Notes: generated by a model from the sequence alone, not told the origin. 64,000 nt of DNA from Taxawa tesnikishii (nom. ined.) (GCA_030247885.1 JAPDRO010000010.1:744001-808000), one strand, 5' to 3'; shown: positions 42,875 to 54,171, numbered from the stretch's first letter. Numbers and translations are program-made.

Positions 42875-44721
42875 ACGTAGTTCACCACCGAGCGGCCAAC
42901 CACCACCGAGTGGCCCGCCTCACCAACCTTTGCCTATTACATGTCTATTGCCTACAATGCCACCACCACGTAACGCGCAGAAGACCTACAACGAAGGCAC
43001 ACTGTCCCTTGCTATCCAGGCTACCCAAGCCAAGACACCAGATACTACGAGACACGCAAGCAGAGCGTTTGACGTCCCCGAACGACGCTAAGACGACGAC
43101 GCGACGGAACCCTCTCACGACGCGATACTCAGCCCAACTGCAGGAACCTTAGTAGCCTAGAAGAGGACGCAGTTGTGCGACGCATACTTGAGCTAGATGC
43201 GCGAGGGATAGGCGCTACAAGGACTATGGTCGGAGAAATGGCCAATGATCTACGCGCCGCGCGTGGGAAAGGGCCCGTTGGCAAGAACTGGGTAGACAGG
43301 TTCAAGACGCGTATCGACGATATCAAGCTTCGACGCAGCCGTCCATACGATCGTCAGCGAGCCTTGAACGAAGATGCACGCGTTATAGCGCCCTGGTTCA
43401 AGCTTGTAGAGGACACAAAGGCGAAGTACGGCATCCTGGATGAAGACACACACAACTTTGATGAGACAGGCTTCATGATGGGCGTGATAAACGCTCATAT
43501 GGTCTTCACAGGCACTGAGAAGCGGAACAATCCAAAGAAGATACAGCCGGGCAACCGGGAGTGGGTTACAATCATCCAGGGCATCTGCGCTAGTGGGTGG
43601 GCTATCCCACCCTTTATCATCTTCGGCGGCAAGGTCCTCATATCAAGCTGGTACCCAGGCCTGCCTCGTGATTGGGTTATCGAGACTAGCCCTAACGGCT
43701 GGACGTCAAATGAGCTTGCTATCAGGTGGTTAAAGCACTTTGACGCGCATACAAAGGGGCGTACTATAGGAATGTATCGTCTACTGATTGTGGACGGCCA
43801 TGAGAGCCACAATAGTCACAGTTTCCACAAGTACTGTGAGGAACAGAAGATTGTTGTTCTCTGCATGCCTCCACACTCATCGCACCTGTTGCAGCCGCTT
43901 GACGTGGGCTGTTTTGCCCCCTGAAGCGGGCGTACTACACGGAGATTGACAGCTGGTCACGGTACTCAGTCACGCAAGTCAAGAAAGAGAGCTTCTTGCC
44001 AGCCTTTCATATCGCTTTCGACAAGGCAATCACAAAGGAGAATATCCAGGCAAGCTTCAGAGGCGCTGGGTTGGTCCCCCACGACCCAGAGCGAGTGCTA
44101 TCGAAGCTTGATGTGGTGCTTCGCACGCCAACACCTCCACCGGTAGAGGCCACCCTATGGGAATCCAAAACACCAGGCAACCTGCAGGAGATAGAGGCCC
44201 AATCAACACTAGTCCGCGAGCGCATACAACAGCACAGAGAATCGCCTGTTTCACCTCTTCTGCAGGCTGTCAATTCGCTTGCCAAAGGCATAGCTATCAT
44301 AGGTCATAATTCAGTGTTGCAGACCAGGGAAATCGCAGGTCTTCGCAAGGCAATAGAGGCAGCAACAGAGCAGCGCAAACGCAAGAGGAAGTATGTTCGC
44401 ACAGAGGAGAGCCTTGCAGTAGGCGACGTATTGGATCTGATTGCTGAGAAGGAGGGTGGTGGTGAGGAGGCAGCTGAACAGCCTGCAAAGAGGGCGCGCG
44501 CGCAGAGGCACTGCGGGCGTTGCGGCAAGACTGGCCACAACAAGCGCACCTGCACTGCAGAAATAGTAGATCCAGGCGATAGCGACGCTTCTGAATAGTA
44601 CTGTAGTGCCTGGCAGATTGCAGCAGAGTGTAGTGGTGCGGAGGTAATAGACATGTAATAGACGCAACTTTAGTGGGGTGGGCCACTCGGTGGTGGTTGG
44701 CCGCTCGGTGGTGAACTACGT
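42875..44721 (+). mobile_element. Pogo-A transposon copy 2 (complete ends, 1,847 bp)
   Basis: Same termini as copy 1, with TA at 42873-42874 and 44722-44723. Frames at 43,175-43,924 and 43,996-44,598 match copy 1, including the -1 shift in the C-run after CFAP. The only difference I find is one C fewer in the GTCCCC run near 43,078, which shifts the N-terminal frame so that it ends at a TAA. Copy 2 is therefore one base shorter. It lies 31 bp from the pogo-B element. Confidence 0.92.
43175..44598 (+). pseudogene. Pogo-A transposase, N-terminal shift plus shared -1 shift
   Basis: From 43,175 the HTH and DDE core are open (RRILELDARGIGATRTMVGE, HNFDETGFMMG, VDGHESHNS, LLQPLDVGCFAP) to the TGA at 43,922. 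The CCHC-bearing C-terminal frame follows from 43,996. The start codon region at 42,959 is out of frame because of the one-base loss near 43,078, so this copy lacks a usable N-terminus. Confidence 0.8.
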
Positions 44722-44752
44722 TATCCTGCGAGAATCTTAGGCTATATACTTA

Positions 44753-46601
44753 ACGTAAACCGCGGGGAAGCGAGCCAGGTGGCGAGGCGAACCATTAAAT
44801 CACTAAACACACGGATTCCATCGCTATTTACGTGTCGCAACAATGATACAGTCAGAATCTGAGTCGCTATATATGTTTTCAGGCACTTCATCACCGTCGT
44901 CCTCGAGTACTTCTTCAATTGCGCGCTTGCGTGGTCGTCCACGCGCCTTTTTGCTCGATGACTCCGCTTCGGCTGCCTTCGCTATCTCGAGCACTTCTTC
45001 CGTGCTAAACAGGAATCTTCCCTTTAATGCGACCCGCTTGCCCTTAGTTCGAGCCTTTCGCATGTTAAGAAGCTTCTCCTGTTCTTCTACCTGCTTGCGC
45101 AAAGTAACGAGCTCGCTATGCGTCGCTTCAAAAGCGCGAGTCATACGCTCCGTATACCGATTTGCCGGAGAAGGCAGGTCCTGCGCAGCTTTGATCGCCG
45201 TGTTGAGCGCTGCGTTCGCTTCGCGTAGTTCGGTGCCATCTGGCGGAGAGCTATCTATTAGCGATAGGTCTAGATCTGGTTGTTGTGGAGGCGTGTGAGG
45301 TTGTGTATCCGCCGTAGTTGGCTTCGTAGGCAGCTTGTCAAGCACCGTTATAGGGCTTAGCGGCACAAGACCTGCCCCTCTCCATCCACCGAGGATGTTG
45401 TTAGTTGTAAGCGCCCTCGCCCTTGCGCGGATATACATCTCCGTCCATTCCACACGCGATATGCGGCCGGAGTCAAGTCGCAAAGCGGCGTCGGTTTCCG
45501 AGGCTAGCGCGCGCTTTAGCGGTGCAAACACCCCAACATCGAGCGGCTGGAGTATGTGCGAACAGTGAGGCGGCAGGATGAGCAAGTCGATCGCATTCTC
45601 CATGCAGAAGGCGATCACTTTCGCTGTCATATGGCTGCTATGGCCGTCCATGATTAGCATTCTTCGTGTCGTAGGGTCGTCAGGTCGCGTCAAAGGGTCG
45701 AAAACCGTAGTCAGCCACTGCAAACCGTGACTGTCGGACGTCCAGCCGCTGCTGCTAGTCGAGAACCGCCAGTCTGGAGGCGTATGTGCAGGTACCCAGG
45801 CGGTGTTGGTGTGTTTGGCCTTGAAGATGATCAAGGGTGGCACAGCTTCCCCAGCAGCGCTCACACACTCGATCGCCGTTATCCACTCTTGCCGGCTTCC
45901 AACCTGCTTCCAGCTAGATGTCTCACGTATGTTGACCAAAGCTCTTGACGACTGACTCGCTCCGACAGCAAAGCCAGACTCGTCCATGTTGTAGACGCGC
46001 TCTGGAGGATAGTTGTGTTGCACAAACAGTTCTGTCACTGCGTCAAACCACCTCTTTACGGCGTCATGACTTGTCGCGTTGAAGCGCGCACTCTCGATCT
46101 GACGAGTCCAGATGCTAGCTATCTCAGGATGGCGGGTTTTGAAGCGGTCGAGCCACTTCTCGCCAATCGGTCGAGGAGAAGGTCGCGAAGTCCTCGATAG
46201 CTGCACGCGTTCGCGTCGGATTTCTTCGGCCATTTGCACGACTAACGCAGGCGAGGCAGGGAAGCCGGTACGTGTAAGACGTGTAATCCATCGGACTAGT
46301 GTCTTCTCTTCCGCGTTTGAGAGAATTTGATCCGATTCATGCGCTATAGCGCGCGAAGTCCGTCCGGCCATACGCGCGCGTAGAGTTGAGTAGGGGACGC
46401 TAAACGCGCCTGCAGCCTTGCGAATTGACTTGAGTTCCTTTCTTTCAAGCGCAGAGATGGCGTCCTGTATATCAGCTTCAGTATAGGCGAGTTCGTTAGG
46501 TGTAGGAACATCCATGGTGGGTAGCAGTAATGGTGGAACATAGGAGAGTCGCGTTTCGGTGGTTCGCTTCCCCACCTGGCTCGCTTCCCCGCGGTTTACG
46601 T
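44753..46601 (-). mobile_element. Pogo-B transposon, complete and apparently intact
   Basis: Inverted termini of about 41 bp with two or so mismatches (ACGTAAACCGCGGGGAAGCG from 44753; complement ends at 46601). TA duplications lie at 44751-44752 and 46602-46603. It is 1,849 bp long with one long transposase gene. It is the only autonomous-looking element here. Fragments of its family lie at 4.4, 13.4, 16.5, 17.6, 23.6, 27.9 and 61.2 kb. Confidence 0.93.
44824..46575 (-). CDS. Pogo-B transposase (583 aa), intact
   Basis: Open frame from ATG 46575 (a second ATG at residue 21, MDVPTPNELAYTEADIQDAI, may be the true start) to TAG 44824. HTH/CENP-B-like N-terminal half: IRKAAGAFSVPYSTLRARMA near residue 51 and GEKWLDRFKTRHPEI near 138. 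Catalytic core: YNMDESGF with Asp198, LIMDGHSSHMT with Asp310, LQPLDVGVF with Asp346, a DD35D spacing as in pogo/Fot1 enzymes. The C-terminal tail has a coiled coil, a basic KKARGRPRKR AT-hook-like stretch and an acidic end. It probably cuts and pastes elements with ACGTAAACC termini at TA sites, and may also mobilise the MITE at 17.9 kb. Confidence 0.93.
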   Translation of the reverse strand: MGKRTTETRLSYVPPLLLPTMDVPTPNELAYTEADIQDAISALERKELKSIRKAAGAFSVPYSTLRARMAGRTSRAIAHESDQILSNAEEKTLVRWITRLTRTGFPASPALVVQMAEEIRRERVQLSRTSRPSPRPIGEKWLDRFKTRHPEIASIWTRQIESARFNATSHDAVKRWFDAVTELFVQHNYPPERVYNMDESGFAVGASQSSRALVNIRETSSWKQVGSRQEWITAIECVSAAGEAVPPLIIFKAKHTNTAWVPAHTPPDWRFSTSSSGWTSDSHGLQWLTTVFDPLTRPDDPTTRRMLIMDGHSSHMTAKVIAFCMENAIDLLILPPHCSHILQPLDVGVFAPLKRALASETDAALRLDSGRISRVEWTEMYIRARARALTTNNILGGWRGAGLVPLSPITVLDKLPTKPTTADTQPHTPPQQPDLDLSLIDSSPPDGTELREANAALNTAIKAAQDLPSPANRYTERMTRAFEATHSELVTLRKQVEEQEKLLNMRKARTKGKRVALKGRFLFSTEEVLEIAKAAEAESSSKKARGRPRKRAIEEVLEDDGDEVPENIYSDSDSDCIIVATRK

Positions 46602-46809
46602 TACGTAAGTTTCAGTCACCAAGCAGCCTTGAGTGATATCGGTACCATCTCCGGGTGTTTGTATCAGGTTGTTAGCCCCGGCCTCCACCATGAGCATTGC
46701 GTTCAGATACTGCTCAATCCAGATTTGAACATAATTCCTTGCGGGTATGCCGGAGCCGTCGAAGCAGCCGCCTTAGAGAGTTTGCTTCCAGTCGGCTAAA
46801 GTCCAGATA

Positions 46810-48156
46810 TGGTGACTCGTCAAAAGTATCGGAATTCTTCCGCGATTGATCGTCGCAACGCGTCAAACCAGAACACCCTCCATCAATTGAACTACCATTA
46901 TGGCGCCTCAAACTCGTGCTCTTGCTGCTATCTCGCGTAACCGACGTCGCCAGACTGAGCTCTCACCAGCTACGAGAAATCAGATCGTTGGAGCGGCTGC
47001 TGCTGGTATGCCACAATATAAGATACGCGACCTTTTCAACGTACCAGCTTCCACCATCAACAGGACTATCAACAACGCCTCCAACAATCCACAAGGTGTC
47101 TCAAAACCTCGCTCAGGCCGTCCACAGCGTTGTACAGAGCGCACAAAGCGTGCTATCCTTCGTTACGCACGTAACAATCCATTCAAAACCTATAGCGAGC
47201 TTTTGAAGGATCTCCAGCTAGATTGCACCACTCAACTGTTTACCGGATTCTAAAGGATCAAGGCATCCAAGATTGGATTGCCAAGAAGCGACCTTTGTTG
47301 TCAGAGGCTACTGCCAAAAGAGAAGAGAATGGTGTGAATTACACAAGCATTGGACTGTTGAAGACTGGCTAAAAGTCATCTTTTCAGACGAGTGTTCTGT
47401 AGAGCGTGGAGCTGGCAAACCAGCTGTATGGGTATGGCGAATGTCTGGCCAAGCATATGACAAAGATAAGGTACAACCATTCAACAAGAGCAAGGACATA
47501 CGTATCATGGTATGGGGTAGTATCTACAATGATCAAAAGACTGAGTTAATTGTTATGCGTAGGGATATGGAGTCAAAGAGGCAAGGCTACTTAGCAAACT
47601 CATACATTGATGCTCTTACTATAGGCCTGCTCCCTATGTACAAAGAAGAACTGCTGTTTCAACAGGATAATGCTAGAGTCCATACAGCCAGAAAGTCAGC
47701 AACTTTTCTGAAGAAGAGTAGCATCAATCTGTTGAAAGACTGGCCTCCATACTCACCAGATTTGAATCCAATTGAGCACCTTTGGGCTATGCTAAAGAAG
47801 AAGGTTTTTGAGCTCTTTCCTAACATGGATCGCTGGTCTAGTAGTGAGGAATGCATTCATGAGAGGATGGAGGATGCACTCATTAGTGCATGGGATCAGG
47901 TTGATAGTGAGAAGGTGTACAACTGTGTTGCTAGCATGATAGATAGGATTCAGGCTTGCCTTCATAACGATGGCTGGTACACTAAATACTAACGAAGATC
48001 ACTTTTCCTGAATTGTAACGCAAATCTATGGTGTTTGAACTATTCTATACTCAGTTTGCTAGTCAATTGCTAGTGTTGTGAGTACAAAGCATATGGTAGT
48101 GCATCCGAGGGTAGGATTCAGATTCGGAGAATCCCGATACTTTTGACGAGTCACCA
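46810..48156 (+). mobile_element. Tc1-type transposon, nearly complete, two frameshifts
   Basis: Inverted termini TGGTGACTCGTCAAAAGTAT (from 46810; complement ends at 48156), with TA on both sides. The transposase starts at 46,900 with an HTH (ATRNQIVGAAAAGMPQYKIR, then GRPQRCTERTKRAILRYA). After frame changes near 47,228 and 47,325 it continues with VIFSDECSVERG, FQQDNARVHTA and PPYSPDLNPIEHLW. Asp and Glu are 35 residues apart. It ends LHNDGWYTKY-TAA at 47,992. Outside the two shifts the frames are open, so decay is recent. A 3' fragment of the same family lies at 63.1-63.4 kb. Confidence 0.9.
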
Positions 48157-48248
48157 TACAACTGCGATTTACCGGCCTGTACGTATTCACATGTATCACT
48201 GTCGAACACAGTTGCTAACCCTCTCGACACTCTAGGCACTACACAGGA

Positions 48249-48470
48249 ATGGATAGATACTTCCGCGGGGAGCGGCTCGTTTACCAATCTTCTCAATTAC
48301 GAAAGATTTACAACCTCACGATACCTCCTTGCGTTGCGACAGGACCCGTATATGTTCCATCAGGCCAACCTAAGATCGTCCGACGTCCCCGGTACTACCG
48401 TCGGATCTGTCATTGTCGTACGTACGCTCTTAGTCAAACGCTTGTTTTGCATGTGGTAGAAGGTTGACCC
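48249..48470 (+). pseudogene. Possible Agd3-like extracellular protein, C-terminal remnant
   Basis: A plus frame from about 48,249 reads WIDTSAGSGSFTNLLNYERF and ALRQDPYMFHQANLRSSDVP. The DPYMFHQANLR phrase resembles the C-terminal part of fungal extracellular serine-rich/polysaccharide deacetylase (Agd3-like) proteins. Nothing else of such a gene is seen. This rests on one short motif. Confidence 0.3.
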
Positions 48471-49227
48471 TAACCGTCTTCACTAGTATTCGCTGATCCA
48501 GATCTGGGTTGAGACAGTTACGCAAGAAATGAGGCCATTTTACCCTTGAGCGAACTCCAACCAGGGTCGTTCTTTTGTTGTGAGAGATTCCACGTGAGCA
48601 ATTGTCCGGCTAGACGGAGAGAAGAAGGATCTTTTGCGAGTTGGATAACGATACTCGAGTTGGGTTTGACCTCGGTGACTCAACAGTCAAAGTCATAGTC
48701 ATCGTGGAGAATTCAGTCATTGCAGTCATGAAACTAGCGCTGCAACAGCCGAATCAATATCGGCAAGACTCGCGACAATGCCATAGTGTATAGGACCTTG
48801 AGACAAATCCCTGTATTGTATTTCTTTCTCGACAATCATCCCTGATGGTGAGCTGTATGGCCGGTAACCGTTCGCTAGTCCGAATATAAAGCCGACCGAA
48901 TCCATCGCGGTGTAGGCTTGATACCACACCAAGTCGGAAGAATTTACGCCCGAAGTCAGTAGAACCTACCGCTTCCTCTATACAATGTGTTAGCAGCAAT
49001 ACGATAACAGCTAGAGCGACACGTTCTACATTTCAAACAGCACGCTCTCAAAAGACCGCATGTGATATGTTACAAAGGATTGCAGCGACGAATGACTGGC
49101 GGACAACGTAGTACTTTCAATAGACGCCTCTACATGTTACACCACCCGCAAAGCACCTGGAGCAAAATCTAGACTCAACTCTAAACCCATTCCGTACCTC
49201 CCGGTCTTCCCAATGCTCTCTTGATGC
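48471..49227. other. No recognisable gene
   Basis: Short minus frames at 48,726-48,999 lack motifs. Confidence 0.3.
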
Positions 49228-50095
49228 TCACTCATCCGAGTCGCGCCCGCTCATACGTCCCTTACTCGTGCTCAGAATACCTCTCCTCGCATCCACGACC
49301 GGGCTCATCCATTCCACCTCCGCCTCGCCCTCACCCTCGCCCTCGCCCTTTCCCCTGACCGCATGCTTGGTCGCCGCCAGCCCAAGCGGGGGACAATTCT
49401 CATATATGCTCTCCCAGTTGCCCCTCGGAACCTGGAATAACTCGTGATAGATGCTAAGGTGCGGGTATTTCTTGACTAACTCCTTATTCCAGTGGTTTAC
49501 CGCGTGGCGGTGCAGCGGAGACTCAGCGTACTTATGAACGTAGGAAACGTTCTTAAAGTACATGACCACTAAACTTGCATTTCCTGCGGTCTGCTGGGCG
49601 CCTAGCCACGACGTGGAACCTAGGTATCCCCACTGTTCGGGGAGGCTTCGAGTGCCTCGTTCATCTCTTGGAAATAGTTTCCGATTTCACGGAAACCGGG
49701 GCCAAGAGCCCTAACGGGGAGTTGGAGCGCGCACCGATTAAGAGCACGCCGACTTCGTTCCGACCGGGTGTGCTGCCGTAGTTGCCTAAAGCGTCGGGAA
49801 ATTGTGCGGAAAACTTCCCTCGGATGACCGAATCGCTCCAGACGTTGTGCTTAAGCCCGGTCGCCATAGCGTAGGTATCTGCGAGGCGGTATAGTAGGAC
49901 GAGGGCTGCGGGAAGGAACGCGAGACGGCCGACGAGTAGTGCGGTAACGGACTGCAAGGCTGCGCCCATCAGGAGCCATGTTGATAGCTGGAACTGGTCG
50001 CGCCAGAGGACACCATCGTTTTTCAGTTCCGCCGGGCGAGCCTTGCTTGTTGGCACCATGCCAGCGAAAGGAACCATGTTGGGTTTGATTGGCAT
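49228..50095 (-). pseudogene. DUF4188 (af470-like monooxygenase) gene, two frameshifts
   Basis: Start ATG 50095 (MPIKPNMVPFAGMVPTSKAR). A hydrophobic stretch, QLSTWLLMGAALQSVTALLV and FLPAALVLLYRLADTYAMAT, is followed by HNVWSDSVIRGKFSAQFPD. Two neighbouring frames carry GNYFQEMNEALEASP and EQWGYLGSTSWLGAQQTAGN. The original frame class then returns as VMYFKNVSYVHKYAESPLHR, HAVNHWNKELVKKYPHLSIY and HELFQVPRGNWESIYENCPP. This order is that of the fungal DUF4188 family. One-base shifts near 49,686 and 49,640 break the gene. A Gly/Glu repeat (GEGEGEGEAE) lies in the tail. In some fungi such genes belong to secondary-metabolite clusters; no cluster is seen here. Confidence 0.7.
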
Positions 50096-50762
50096 TGTTC
50101 GCGGATGTATGTATACGCTAGAGTATGATGGGTTCGTTGCTTTTGATGTATGCTTTCGATTGTCAGAGAAGAGTTGATGCTGCTTGGATTGCTTTCTGAA
50201 TGTTGATGATATGCTCTTGGACGGACAGCGATTCACTATATATCTACGTTTGTTACGTGCGCTTCCCTTCGAGATACACCGGCGGCGTAGCGTCTAGAGA
50301 GTTGCGGCCGAGTCCTGCACTGCCATCCCGCTTTTGCGGCCGAATCGTACGCCCGCAGTAGAGGCGGCCTAACGTTCGACCGCAGTAGAGGCGGCCTAAC
50401 GTTCGACAAAGCATCATTGTACGACTCAGAGATATCGTAGACAGAGCCGACTATGTAACGGCCGAAGCATCTACCTCTTGTATGGTAGCTTCGTATGTTA
50501 GTCGGTGAGTGCAGATGCTATGGTTAGAGAATATTGGGTGTGTATTGTCCGAACACGCTCGCTTTCTCCTTGCGCACGAGATCACGTTACTTGAAGAAGC
50601 GTAGACGGCCGCCCCTGCGAAAGTTCCCTCTCGAGGTGCAGACAAGCACTATTTAGTACTCCTATTCATAGCAATAGAGTTGTTCTGAGAATAGAGACGA
50701 AGGAGGAGAAAGAAAAGAGAAGCGAAAGAGCCGAGCGCGTTACACCGGACAACAAATGTCTA
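50096..50762. other. Upstream region of DUF4188 gene; no gene
   Basis: It holds the leader of the DUF4188 gene and a 27-bp tandem duplication. No coding frame is recognised. Confidence 0.35.
50354..50407 (+). repeat. 27-bp tandem duplication (two units)
   Basis: CGCAGTAGAGGCGGCCTAAC plus seven bases, present twice head to tail without mismatch. Confidence 0.85.
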
Positions 50763-52223
50763 ACGTGATTCCCCACTTGATGACCGATCCCACATGATGA
50801 CCGATTTTGCACATCCTAGCAAAACATGAAAGCACAGCTCTAATAATTCAACCACTAGATGCATTAACCTGATGTTTTATGTACTTTAAGAAGACTAGTA
50901 ACAGAGCTATTCTGGCTACTAACTAACTTAAAAATATCGTGAGGGCGGCTGTGTGCTACGCCCGGAGCGTAACCTCCGCGAAACCGGTACCCAACCTGCC
51001 TTTCGCTGGCGCAAAGTAGGACTAGAAACCCTCCCTCTAGAAGTAACAGCACGCTGAAGCTTAGACTCCGTAGAACCTAGAATGGCACCTGAATCGCTTG
51101 CTTCTCGCTGGGTGCGCTGTGTGGAAGGCTGCGCGTGAAGCCTCTTCCGGGGCACCCCTACCCCTTCCTCTTCGAGACCCCTCTTCCTAGGCTTAGTAGC
51201 GTCTACTTTCGCTGCCCTTACTACTATCACTTCTCCTTCTTCTATGGTAGCAGCCCGAGGCTGCTTAGTAGTTTGCGCAAGCTTACTCGCTTGTTGCGCT
51301 GCTTTCTTTGCCGCTCGTTCGGCCTTTTCACGTTCTCGCTCTGCTTTGGCTGCCTCCCGCGCCGCAGCACGCGCGGCCTTTCTTTCCTCCCTCTCACGCG
51401 CTTTGTCTGCTCGTGCTCTAGCTGCTTCAACCTTCCGATCTTGTATGGCCTGCTTGCGTTGGCGCTCCGCCTCCGCTTCGTCGGCTGCTTGCTGCCGAGC
51501 TCGCTCAACCCGAGCGGGACTGAAGAACCGTGCTCACATGAGACAATCCTTTTTGTAGACCTAGAGAGGCCTATCAAGAAGCCTTTCTCGTCAAAGTTGT
51601 ACGTGTTTGATGGCGTGACGTCGTACTGCTCCATCTTTTTGTGAAGCTAGGTTAAGAGCGTTAGACGCGCATACTAGAAGCAGGCTGCACGCTACTATAA
51701 CGCAGGTGGGAGAAAACTGACTAGGTCAAAGAAGTCTTGGAAGTAGTGCGAGTTATCTGCTACCTTGCGCTTGTGATCGATTGTTCGTAGGTAGATGCTA
51801 GTGAGGCGATCGCGGTGACGCTGGTAGAAGCGCGTGACCCAGTTCTTTCCAAGCGCAGTTTTTGCAATCTGTTCAGCAATATTCTTGAGTATCTGCGGTG
51901 TCGGTGGAAGGCCACGATCCGTAAGTCTATTAGCATGCGCAACAAGCGCCTCTTCTTGCGCGTCTGTGAGCTTCCGGCGCGTGTAAGAGATGGCTTCTTG
52001 GACTGTGCCTGTTTCGCCTTTGTAGCGCTTTGCTAGTGTTCTACGGTCGATGTTCCACTTTCGCGCAGTCACGGCATAGTTTATACGCTCTTGCGACTCT
52101 AAATCATCTATTGCGCAAGCTATACGAGTGTTGCGGTCCATTGTGGAGTAGGATAAAGTTGGTTGTTGGTAATGCGCAAAATCGGTCATCATGTGGGATC
52201 GGTCATCAAGTGGGGAATCACGT
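50763..52223 (-). mobile_element. Pogo-E transposon, internally deleted, perfect termini
   Basis: Long perfect inverted termini, ACGTGATTCCCCACTTGATG from 50763 with the complement to 52223; identity extends about 47 bp. TA at 50761-50762 and 52224-52225. The minus strand encodes an HTH half (ACAIDDLESQERINYAVTAR, GKNWVTRFYQRHRDRLTSIY) and, in another segment, NTYNFDEKGFLIGLSRSTKR. The core then jumps straight to a basic coiled tail. The second and third catalytic Asp are missing, so it is a non-autonomous deletion derivative. Its right TA is shared with pogo-D copy 2. Confidence 0.85.
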
Positions 52224-52582
52224 TACCGTGTCCGTGCACTCAATGCGCGCGTTCACTCAACGCGCGGGGTAACCCATTACGCGTCAAACTTCATTACTAC
52301 ACGACACCACGCCCATGCCTCCAATTGACGATGCGCTTGCTGAGATAGATGCTTTGAAGCCTGGAGAAAGACTCTGCTACACAACAATAGCTAAAAATCA
52401 TGGTGTTGTGCGCTCAACTTTGACGCGGAGGCACCAAGCTGTTTCACAGTCCCGCGCAGCCGAGTCATCCAATCGTCGAAAACTCAACCCACAACAAGAG
52501 AGAGCTTGTACGACACATTGGTGAGCTCACAAAGCAAGGTCTACCTCCTGGAAGGTCTCTTATCCAGAAGTACGCGTCAAAG

Positions 52583-53521
52583 GTGGCTAAGAAGCCTGTC
52601 TCAGAGAGCTGGGTTACCCGCTTCTTGAACCGCAACACCGACCAACTCATCTCCAAGTGGACGACCGGTATGGATCGCAATCGTCATCAAGCTGACTCAG
52701 GGGCCAAATACAACCTGTATTTTAAGCTCTTACACTCCAAAATAGCTCAATACAATGTTGAGCCTCGGCATACATACAATATGGATGAGAAGGGCTTCTT
52801 GATTGGTGTCACTAGCCGCTCAAAACGGGTGTTCAGCAGACAGATGTGGGTGAAGAGGCAGGTTAGAGCAGCTATGCAAGATGGCTCACGTGAATGGATT
52901 ACCCTCCTGGCGTGCGTCTGCGCCGATGGATCAGCACTACCGCCAAGCCTCATATTTTCGTCAACTAGCAATGATATTCAGTCAAGCTGGGTGGAGGAAA
53001 TTGAGCCAGGGGAACACTCGGTATTTGTCAGCTCATCACTAACAGGCTGGACAAACAACGATCTTGGCCTCAGCTGGCTTGAACAGGTGTTTGATCGCTT
53101 CACCAAGACCAAAGCGCGGCGCTCTTACCGGTTACTGATACTTGACGGCCATGGATCCCACGTTACTCCAGATTTTATTGAGTGTTGTGATCAACACAAG
53201 ATACTCCTGGCCATCTTTCCTCCCCATTCAACGCACACGTTGCAGCCACTTGATGTATGCTTGTTCAAGCCTCTCTCACAGGCCTACTCCAACGAGCTCA
53301 CAGCTTTCCTTGAGAGAAGCAAGGGGCTGTCTCCAATCAAGAAAGGAGACTTTTTCCCCTATTCTGGAAGGCCTGGCAGTACTCGTTCAAGGGAACAACA
53401 ATACTCGGCTCCTTCAGAGCCGCTGGTATATGGCCCCCTGATCCCTCTCCTATACTCAAAAGGTTTAGCAACACCAACCCAGATCAGCAAGAGTCAAGAG
53501 AGAGTTCAACCTCAATACTAA
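52583..53521 (+). CDS. Pogo-D transposase, HTH and DDE core
   Basis: The frame carries VSESWVTRFLNRNTDQLISK, YNMDEKGFLIG, GSREWITLLACVCADGSALP, LTGWTNNDLGLSWL, RLLILDGHGSHVT and STHTLQPLDVCLFKPLSQAY, i.e. three catalytic Asp. After GLSPIKKGDFF at about 53,352 the family sequence leaves this frame at a run of five T, and the remaining 50-odd codons are out of frame. The N-terminal 60 codons lie in another frame (52,315-52,500). Whether the -1 step at the T-run is a mutation or a programmed slip is treated as a finding. Confidence 0.75.
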   Translation: MAKKPVSESWVTRFLNRNTDQLISKWTTGMDRNRHQADSGAKYNLYFKLLHSKIAQYNVEPRHTYNMDEKGFLIGVTSRSKRVFSRQMWVKRQVRAAMQDGSREWITLLACVCADGSALPPSLIFSSTSNDIQSSWVEEIEPGEHSVFVSSSLTGWTNNDLGLSWLEQVFDRFTKTKARRSYRLLILDGHGSHVTPDFIECCDQHKILLAIFPPHSTHTLQPLDVCLFKPLSQAYSNELTAFLERSKGLSPIKKGDFFPYSGRPGSTRSREQQYSAPSEPLVYGPLIPLLYSKGLATPTQISKSQERVQPQY

Positions 53522-54171
53522 GCGCCTCTGATTGGAGGAAAATGAGGCAGCTTCTCCAGGAGAACGTTAGAGATCAAAACAAAAAGGATGTACGGAGGCT
53601 TAATGAAGCAATCCACGCTCTTTCAGCGCGAGTTGACCTTCTTGCGCATGAGAATCAGGGGCTTCAAGAGGCTCTCCTTCACAAGAAGAAGCGCTCAAAG
53701 CGTGGTAAGCCTCTTGATCTTCAAAAACGCAAGGAGTACCTCAGTGGCCCTGTTTTCTGGTCACCAGGGAAGGTTAGGGAGGCACGTGTTCGCCGGACAG
53801 TTAATGAGCGTGAGAAGAAAGAGCTACAACTTCAAAAAGCTGAAGCAGCTAAGCTCAGAAAGGCTGCAAAACTGTACAATGAGAGAATAGCTCAGGAGAA
53901 GCGTATAGCAAGGGCAGAGGCGGCAGAGGTTAAGAGGAAGGAGAAGGTCGAGAAAGCAGCTAAACGCGCTCGGCAAAAGGAGGCTCGCGACGCCGCCAAA
54001 GCTGTACAATTGCCCCAAAAGGGTAAGCGTAAAGCTTCACAAGCACCTATACAGAAGCGCAAGCGTCAAAAACGTGCTGGTGATGCTGTAGGTGGTGTTG
54101 AAGCCGCTAAGGCTCCCCAAGCCCCCATCCGTCACCACATCACGCGGCCGCAACATCAAGCTTCCAAGTAA
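53355..54171 (+). CDS. Pogo-D transposase C-terminal part, -1 frame
   Basis: From the T-run at about 53,352 the -1 frame reads LFWKAWQYSFKGTTILGSFR and AAGIWPPDPSPILKRF, the typical end of a DDE_1 domain. It then has SASDWRKMRQLLQENV and a long Lys/Glu/Arg-rich coiled coil to TAA 54,171. It stays open for about 270 codons. The same order is found in copy 1. Confidence 0.7.

Noticed and set aside
50354-50407. CRISPR-like or origin-like tandem repeat
   Set aside because: Only two adjacent 27-bp units without spacers; a simple duplication. No CRISPR array is expected or seen in the window.
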